From contig NZ_QKLF01000006.1 in the NCBI RefSeq assembly GCF_003224335.1, forward strand, positions 62,001-126,000: a stretch of DNA of 64,000 nucleotides, written 5' to 3'. Under the pieces are notes generated by a model. The model was not told the origin of the DNA, made no database searches, and was given only the letters and a program-made list of their open reading frames with translations. How positions within the stretch are numbered: the first letter of the stretch is position 1; each line of letters starts with the position of its first letter. This document shows, piece after piece, positions 58,019 through 64,000 of this stretch. This DNA is from Curtobacterium sp. MCJR17_055 (GTDB lineage: Bacteria > Actinomycetota > Actinomycetes > Actinomycetales > Microbacteriaceae). Both the position numbers and the translations under genes were made by a program.

Positions 58019-59187
58019 CCACGCAACAGCCGCTCACCGTGGGCATCCACGACCTCGCGATCGCCACCGGCCACCACGTGCTCGACCTCGACGACCTCGC
58101 TGCCACCACGGGCGTCGACCCGGCGAAGTACCACGTCGGCATCGGTCAGGACGCCTTCAGCGTGCCCGCCCCCGACGAGGACATCGTCACCATGGGCGCC
58201 GCCGCCGCGAAGGAGGTCCTCGACCGTCACGGCGTGGAGGGCATCCGCACGGTGCTCTTCGCGACCGAGTCCGGCATCGACCAGTCCAAGGCCGCCGGGG
58301 TGTTCGTGCACGGGCTGCTCGGTCTGCCGACCAACGTCCGTGTCGTCGAGCTGAAGCAGGCCTGCTACGGCGGGACCGCCGCGGTGCAGATGGCCCTCGG
58401 CATCATCGCGCGGGACCCGGGTGAACGCGTGCTCGTGATCGCCGCCGACGTCGCCCGCTACGACGTCGAGACGGCCGCGGAGCCCACGCAGGGCGCCGGC
58501 GCGGTCGCGATGCTCATCGCCGCCGACCCGGACCTGGTCGAGCTCGAGCCGCAGTCCGGTCTGTTCACCGCCGACGTCGACGACTTCTGGCGCCCGAACG
58601 ACCGCTCCACCGCGCTGGTGGACGGGCGGCTGTCGGTCACCGCGTACGTCGACGCCTTCATCGGGGCCTGGGACGACCTCGCCGCGCGCGGTGGCCCCGG
58701 CATCGAGGCGATCGACCGCTTCGTGCACCACCAGCCGTTCACGAAGATGGCGATCAAGGCGCACCGGAAGCTCGCACAGCACGTCGACGTCCCGTTCGAG
58801 GAGACCGAGCTCGCCGTCGGGTTCACGTACAACCGTCAGACCGGCAACACGTACACGGCGTCGCTCTGGATCGCCCTCGGCGCGCTGCTCGACCTGGACG
58901 ACGACCTGGCCGGCGCCCGCATCGGCATGTTCAGCTACGGCTCCGGCAGCGTCGGTGAGCTCATGACCGGCGTCGTCCGGCCGGAGTACCGCGACCACCG
59001 CCGGACCGGACGCGTCGCCGAGCTGCTCGCGGCACGGGTCCCGCTGTCCGTCGAGGCGTACCGGGAGCTGCACGCCGCCGGTGCCGCGACGAGCGACGAC
59101 GTCGAGCGTCCGCGCGTCACCGCGGGGCCGTTCCGCTTCGCCGGGGTCACCGGCGGTGCGCGGCACTACGAGGCGACCGGCGCCTGA
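58015..59187 (+). CDS. mvaS: Hydroxymethylglutaryl-CoA synthase
   Basis: HMG-CoA synthase of 390 residues, condensing acetyl-CoA with acetoacetyl-CoA. Thiolase-fold active site: Glu85 (FATESGIDQSKAAG), Cys117 (ELKQACYGGTAA) and His239 (DRFVHHQPFTKMA). FTYNRQTGNTYTASLW and MFSYGSGSVGELMTG near residues 270-320 are family landmarks. It is the last gene of the mevalonate operon, starting on the mvaA stop (ATGA). With mvk, mvaD, pmk and mvaA it gives a complete route from acetyl-CoA units to isopentenyl diphosphate. Confidence 0.96.
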   Translation: MTTQQPLTVGIHDLAIATGHHVLDLDDLAATTGVDPAKYHVGIGQDAFSVPAPDEDIVTMGAAAAKEVLDRHGVEGIRTVLFATESGIDQSKAAGVFVHGLLGLPTNVRVVELKQACYGGTAAVQMALGIIARDPGERVLVIAADVARYDVETAAEPTQGAGAVAMLIAADPDLVELEPQSGLFTADVDDFWRPNDRSTALVDGRLSVTAYVDAFIGAWDDLAARGGPGIEAIDRFVHHQPFTKMAIKAHRKLAQHVDVPFEETELAVGFTYNRQTGNTYTASLWIALGALLDLDDDLAGARIGMFSYGSGSVGELMTGVVRPEYRDHRRTGRVAELLAARVPLSVEAYRELHAAGAATSDDVERPRVTAGPFRFAGVTGGARHYEATGA

Positions 59188-59285
59188 GCCGGCCGGCCGC
59201 ACACCGACCTGACCCGACCCCGGCCCGACGTGAGCGTCCCTCGGAGAGGGGTCGTGCCTCCCGGATCGGACCCGCACCCACGCCC

Positions 59286-59291
59286 TAGGCT
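59286..59291 (+). promoter_or_regulatory. -10 element of a leaderless gene
   Basis: TAGGCT ends six bases before GTG 59298; there is no Shine-Dalgarno sequence. Confidence 0.5.
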
Positions 59292-59297
59292 TGCGGT

Positions 59298-59786
59298 GTG
59301 GACGCTGTCAGTGCCGGGGCGATCCGCGACGTCGTCGCGGTGCTCCCGAACGCGCCCCGCCTCCGTCACGTGGTCGACGCCGTCGCCGCACGGATCGGCA
59401 AGCCGATCCGCGTCGTGGACGTCCGCGGCCCGAGCTGGGGCGCCCTGACCGCGCTCGTGTCCCAGTCGCCCGACGCGGCGCTCGTGCTGCTGCCGCCGGG
59501 GTCGACGCCGCTCTACCGGATGCACTGCGTCCTGCACGAACTCGGCCACCTCGTGCGCGGGGACACCGGCGTGCCGGTCCCGCGGACCCAGCTCGACTTC
59601 GCCGCGTGGTCCGCCGGCGGCACCGTCTGCCACCGCTCGGTCGACGACGTCCAGCACACGCTCCCCGCACCCGCGGGTTCGTCCCTGCAGGGTGACGACG
59701 AGGAGTTCGCCGAGACCTTCGCGTACGAACTGGCCACGGTCCTCCTGTCCGGCACCGTGGGGGCGGACGAGCGGACCTACGGCTAG
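59298..59786 (+). CDS. ImmA/IrrE-like zinc metallopeptidase
   Basis: A 162-residue protein with the zinc motif HELGH (His80, Glu81, His84) and a downstream acidic stretch EEFAETFAYELA holding a possible third ligand. This is the pattern of ImmA/IrrE-type metallopeptidases, which usually cut a repressor partner. RVVDVRGPSWGALTALVSQ and the preceding strands are like those of other actinobacterial members. GTG 59298 is probably leaderless (TAGGCT six bases upstream). Its stop shares one base with the start of a membrane protein gene. The XRE partner normally next to such genes is absent here. Confidence 0.8.
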   Translation: MDAVSAGAIRDVVAVLPNAPRLRHVVDAVAARIGKPIRVVDVRGPSWGALTALVSQSPDAALVLLPPGSTPLYRMHCVLHELGHLVRGDTGVPVPRTQLDFAAWSAGGTVCHRSVDDVQHTLPAPAGSSLQGDDEEFAETFAYELATVLLSGTVGADERTYG

Positions 59787-60691
59787 TGGGGGTCCTGCAC
59801 GCCCTGGCGTTCTGGTGTGCCGCGGCGAGCTTCGCGATCCGCGCGCCCTCGATCGGACGGAACCCGCACGGGCGAGCGAGCTGGGCGGCCACCGGGGTGG
59901 GCGCGCTCGGGTTGCTGACGCTCGGCGCGGTCGTCCCGCAGCGGGACCTGGACGCGCTGCTCGGCGGCACCAACGTCGTGAACCTCGTGCAGAACCTCTG
60001 CGCGACGACGGCGTTCTGGTTGCTGTTCCGCGGCAGCGTGCGTGACGTCGACCGGCGTCCGGCACTGGCGCACCCGCTCGCCCTGGTGGCGATGCTCGTG
60101 TCCTTCACGGTGCCGTTCCTGTTCATCCGGGACCGCGGGGACACCGTCTTCACCTTCATCGTGGACGAGATCGACCAGACCGCCACCTGGCTGTACGCGT
60201 GCATCTACATGGCGTGTGTCGCCGCGATCACCGCCACCACCCTCGCCCGCGGAGTGCTCGGCAGCCGCGGGGCGCTCGTCGTGTTCCGGGTGGGGCTGTC
60301 CCTCGTCGCGATCGCGAGCGTCGAGGAGATCGCGTCCCTGACGGCCGACCACTTCGTGCTCGGGCCGGTGCTGCTCCGCGACGTCCTCCGGACCGCGTTC
60401 GACCCGCCGTTCTACCTGGGGATCGTGCTCATGGTCGCCGCGATGGCGTCGATGACCGTCCGGCGATGGGCCCGGGAGGCCCGGCTCCGCGGACACCGCA
60501 TCCGTCTCGCCCGCATCGCCCGCCGCCTCGACCTGCGCGCACGCAGACGGCGAGGCGGTCTCCAGGTGCGCACCTACGACCTGCTCATCGCGATCCGGGA
60601 CGCCGAGGTCCAGGGGCGGGAGCTCACGCCCGCGGAGACGGCGTCCGTGCGGTCCGCGGAGCTCATGCTCGCGAAGGACCTAACGGGGTGA
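59786..60691 (+). CDS. Multi-span membrane protein (MAB_1171c/DUF6545-like)
   Basis: Integral membrane protein of 301 residues with about seven helices (residues 1-20, 30-50, 62-80, 95-112, 133-155, 162-180, 205-225). A basic cytoplasmic C-terminal domain of about 75 residues follows (RIARRLDLRARRRRGGLQ, then RTYDLLIAIRDAEVQGRELTPAE). This layout fits the actinobacterial family found beside ImmA-like peptidases (MAB_1171c or DUF6545 type), a recall that needs confirmation. GTG 59786 overlaps the peptidase stop by one base. A sensing or signalling membrane role, coupled to the peptidase, is inference. Confidence 0.78.
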   Translation: MGVLHALAFWCAAASFAIRAPSIGRNPHGRASWAATGVGALGLLTLGAVVPQRDLDALLGGTNVVNLVQNLCATTAFWLLFRGSVRDVDRRPALAHPLALVAMLVSFTVPFLFIRDRGDTVFTFIVDEIDQTATWLYACIYMACVAAITATTLARGVLGSRGALVVFRVGLSLVAIASVEEIASLTADHFVLGPVLLRDVLRTAFDPPFYLGIVLMVAAMASMTVRRWAREARLRGHRIRLARIARRLDLRARRRRGGLQVRTYDLLIAIRDAEVQGRELTPAETASVRSAELMLAKDLTG

Positions 60692-60742
60692 GGCGGCGGG
60701 GTGGGGCGGCAGGGCCGCTGGCGTGTGACATGTCCCGCCTGG

Positions 60743-60822
60743 TAGCATGGGTGTGCTCGTTGCGTTGAGCTCCGAGAAGTGGACCCGAGACCCATCCGGA
60801 CGGTTGTGGCGCTCGGGTCTCG
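60743..60822 (+). ncRNA. Possible small RNA (promoter plus hairpin without a gene)
   Basis: An extended -10 element TGGTAGCAT (TAGCAT at 60743-60748) is followed by about 70 bases without a credible ORF. They end in CGAGACCC/GGGTCTCG (8-base stem) near 60787-60822. Nothing is encoded on the plus strand afterwards. It could also be only the terminator of the converging genes. Confidence 0.3.
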
Positions 60823-60836
60823 CGTCTTCCCGGGCG

Positions 60837-61382
60837 TCACCGCGCGACGGTCCGGCAGTCGACCAGGTGGGTCACCCGGCGCCTCCAGTCCCCGCCCTTC
60901 GCCCATGCCGAGGCGAGCGCATCGGGCAGGGCGAGGAGGGGCTCCTCGCGAGCGGTGGCGTGCCGGTGCCGCAGCTGCGCTCCCTGCTGGTGCAAGGTAT
61001 CGATGATCTGTCGGCGATCCCGGCGCTCCAGGGTCTCGTCACGCTCCAGACACAGCCCTGAACAGCCGGATCGCGTGAGGTCGATCACCAGTGCTCGGAG
61101 GCACGCCGCTCGACGGTCGACCTCGGACCGGCCGTCCTTCGGAGCGCGGTGGATGGTCGTCGAGGACGGGATGCTCGCGATTGCGTCCAGGATCATGCGA
61201 CGACGCCCGTCGCTCTCCTTCGCCATGTGGAGGCGGTGCTGCCCCGGCAGGACGAGCGACCGGACCAGGTTCCGGGCTGCTCCGACGTCCCCGGGTTCGA
61301 GGAGCGTCGCTGCGAGCAGGTAGTCGCGCGCCTTCGACTCGTCGGCGAACGCCGCTCGTCCGGTCCCGCTCGTTGCTCGCAC
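60837..61382 (-). CDS. Uncharacterised protein (resembles a DUF3800-type C-terminal part)
   Basis: A 181-residue soluble protein rich in Arg and acidic residues. Blocks such as LVLPGQHRLHMAKESDGRRRMILDA, LRALVIDLTRSG, LERDETLERRDRRQII and LALPDALASAWAKGGDWRRRVTHLVD are found in many actinobacterial proteins of unknown function. They recall the C-terminal half of DUF3800 (RNase-H-like) proteins by eye. GTG 61382 is chosen over GTG 61388 because GAGGAGG ends right at 61389, leaving a normal six-base spacing only for the former. It converges with the membrane protein gene. Function unknown. Confidence 0.7.
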   Translation of the reverse strand: MRATSGTGRAAFADESKARDYLLAATLLEPGDVGAARNLVRSLVLPGQHRLHMAKESDGRRRMILDAIASIPSSTTIHRAPKDGRSEVDRRAACLRALVIDLTRSGCSGLCLERDETLERRDRRQIIDTLHQQGAQLRHRHATAREEPLLALPDALASAWAKGGDWRRRVTHLVDCRTVAR

Positions 61383-61450
61383 CGCCACCCTCCTCGCGGC
61401 GCAACACTCTACACATCACCGGAGTGGGTCGGAGGTGCACCCCGACGGGG

Positions 61451-63316
<1,866 letters not shown>

Positions 63317-63326
63317 GGTCGAGCAA

Positions 63327-63342
63327 TTTACAGCGCTGTAAA
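63327..63342. promoter_or_regulatory. LacI-type operator
   Basis: TTTACAGCGCTGTAAA, a perfect 16-base palindrome with the central CG typical of LacI-family sites. It overlaps the -10-like TAAATT of the GH2 gene and lies 27 bases upstream of the lacI start. Confidence 0.85.
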
Positions 63343-63356
63343 CGCAGCGTCAACGG

Positions 63357-63362
63357 TACGGT
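63357..63362 (+). promoter_or_regulatory. -10 element of the leaderless LacI gene
   Basis: TACGGT ends six bases before GTG 63369; no Shine-Dalgarno sequence is visible. Confidence 0.5.
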
Positions 63363-63368
63363 GAGCGC

Positions 63369-64000
63369 GTGGGCCAGGTCACGCTGCAGGACGTCGCGGA
63401 GCACGCCGGCGTCTCGATGAAGACCGTGTCCAACGTGGTCCGCGGGTACCGGCACGTCAGCGACGCCATGCGGGAGCGCGTGCAGCGGTCCGTCGACGAG
63501 CTCGGGTACCGGCCGAACGTCTCCGGGCGGAGCCTCGCCACCGGACGGACGAACATGCTCGCGTTCGCCTTCCCCGACCTCCGCCGTCCGTACTTCGCCG
63601 AGCTCGCGCACGTGTTCTCCCGCGTGTGCGCCGACCGCGGGTACCAGCTCCTGCTCGAGGAGACCGCCGGAGCGCCGGGCGGCGAGCTCTCCGCCGTCCG
63701 TGGGCGTGAGGCGGGCGTCGTCGACGGCGTCGTCATCCACCCCCAGGTCCTCACACCGGTCGAGATCGACCGGGCGCGCGGGGACACCGCCGTCGTGTTC
63801 TTGGGCGAGGACGTCCGACCCCCGGGCGGCGACCTCGTGGCCATCGACAACGTCCTGGCCGCGTCCGAGGCCGTCGCGCACCTCGCCGCACTCGGGCGAC
63901 GCCGCATCGGGTTCCTCGGGCACGAGGTGGGCGAGCAGTCCCGCACCTCGGCCTTCCGCATGGAGGGGTACCGCGACGGCCTGGCCGCTGCCGGCCTGCC
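63369..64000 (+). CDS. LacI-family regulator, 3' end cut by window
   Basis: Repressor of the divergent GH2 gene. The DNA-binding domain is complete: TLQDVAEHAGVSMKTVSNVVRG (about residues 4-25) followed by the hinge LGYRPNVSGRSLATG. The periplasmic-binding-like ligand domain begins at about 60 (MLAFAFPDLRRPYFAELAH) and reads through GVVDGVVIHPQVL, VAIDNVLAASEAVAHLAALGRRRIGFLG before the window ends. Start GTG 63369 is supported by TACGGT six bases upstream and by the correct distance to the HTH. About 210 residues are visible, of an expected 330-350. The effector should be a sugar released or imported for the GH2 enzyme. Confidence 0.93.
   Translation, partial: MGQVTLQDVAEHAGVSMKTVSNVVRGYRHVSDAMRERVQRSVDELGYRPNVSGRSLATGRTNMLAFAFPDLRRPYFAELAHVFSRVCADRGYQLLLEETAGAPGGELSAVRGREAGVVDGVVIHPQVLTPVEIDRARGDTAVVFLGEDVRPPGGDLVAIDNVLAASEAVAHLAALGRRRIGFLGHEVGEQSRTSAFRMEGYRDGLAAAGL

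Noticed and set aside
60747..61061. A 104-residue ORF starting in the -10 element
   Set aside because: No ribosome binding site, mostly antisense to the gene at 60837-61382, and no recognisable pattern.

Overview
The window is strongly GC-rich, with GC-loaded third codon positions, frequent GTG starts, GTGA/ATGA stop-start overlaps and several leaderless-looking genes. That points to an actinobacterium. Small proteins typical of Microbacteriaceae (the 104-residue protein at 21631-21945 and its partners), a complete set of mevalonate genes, an OleA/OleBC/OleD olefin cluster and many sugar genes suggest a Microbacteriaceae member such as Curtobacterium or a relative. This placement is inference; no rRNA or marker gene is present to settle it. 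The window looks like ordinary chromosome: I found no insertion sequence, prophage, CRISPR array, tRNA or rRNA.

Layout. 1-2714: a two-component system (kinase cut by the window edge), a GNAT acetyltransferase and a small lineage-specific protein. 2832-9182: a 5-oxoproline (pyroglutamate) regulon. A GntR-type regulator faces DUF969-DUF979-DUF2891 (candidate transporter and accessory protein), and the converging operon pxpA-pxpB-pxpC encodes 5-oxoprolinase. The same 13-base palindrome lies in front of both operons. 9243-24195: lipoproteins, a methionine aminopeptidase paired with an XRE regulator, three MFS exporters (two paired with TetR regulators), a secreted GH16 glucanase, a secreted metallophosphoesterase, a HupE-like membrane protein and small lineage-specific genes. 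24249-26428: an SDR gene diverging from a chain of four very short overlapping ORFs that ends in a TetR regulator, with twin palindromes between them. 26489-35480: AraC regulator, NatAB-like ABC transporter, a second two-component system, an OYE-type flavoenzyme, pgi and a methyltransferase.

35620-40405 is the long-chain olefin operon oleA-oleBC-oleD. 40425-48374 is a LysR gene facing a six-gene operon: histidinol-dehydrogenase-like enzyme, sugar ABC importer (binding protein plus two permeases), nitrilase-family amidohydrolase and GH13 alpha-glucosidase. This combination suggests uptake and stepwise breakdown of an alpha-glucoside with an alcohol or amide-bearing aglycone, and I regard it as the best candidate for an undescribed pathway. 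48521-53730: two proteins of unknown role, a sugar-porter MFS protein, an MDR reductase, and ohr with its regulator ohrR. 53867-59187: the mevalonate operon mvk-mvaD-pmk-mvaA-mvaS. 59298-64000: a HELGH metallopeptidase-like protein with a membrane partner, a possible small RNA, an uncharacterised protein, a GH2 glycosidase and a divergent LacI regulator cut by the window end.

Regulation shows a recurring logic. Many regulators sit divergent to their targets with a palindrome overlapping the promoter. At least nine genes, most of them regulators, carry a -10-like TAnnnT hexamer ending 6-7 bases before the start codon and no Shine-Dalgarno sequence, as expected for leaderless mRNAs. Strong hairpins built on GGGAGGCCCG mark several operon ends.
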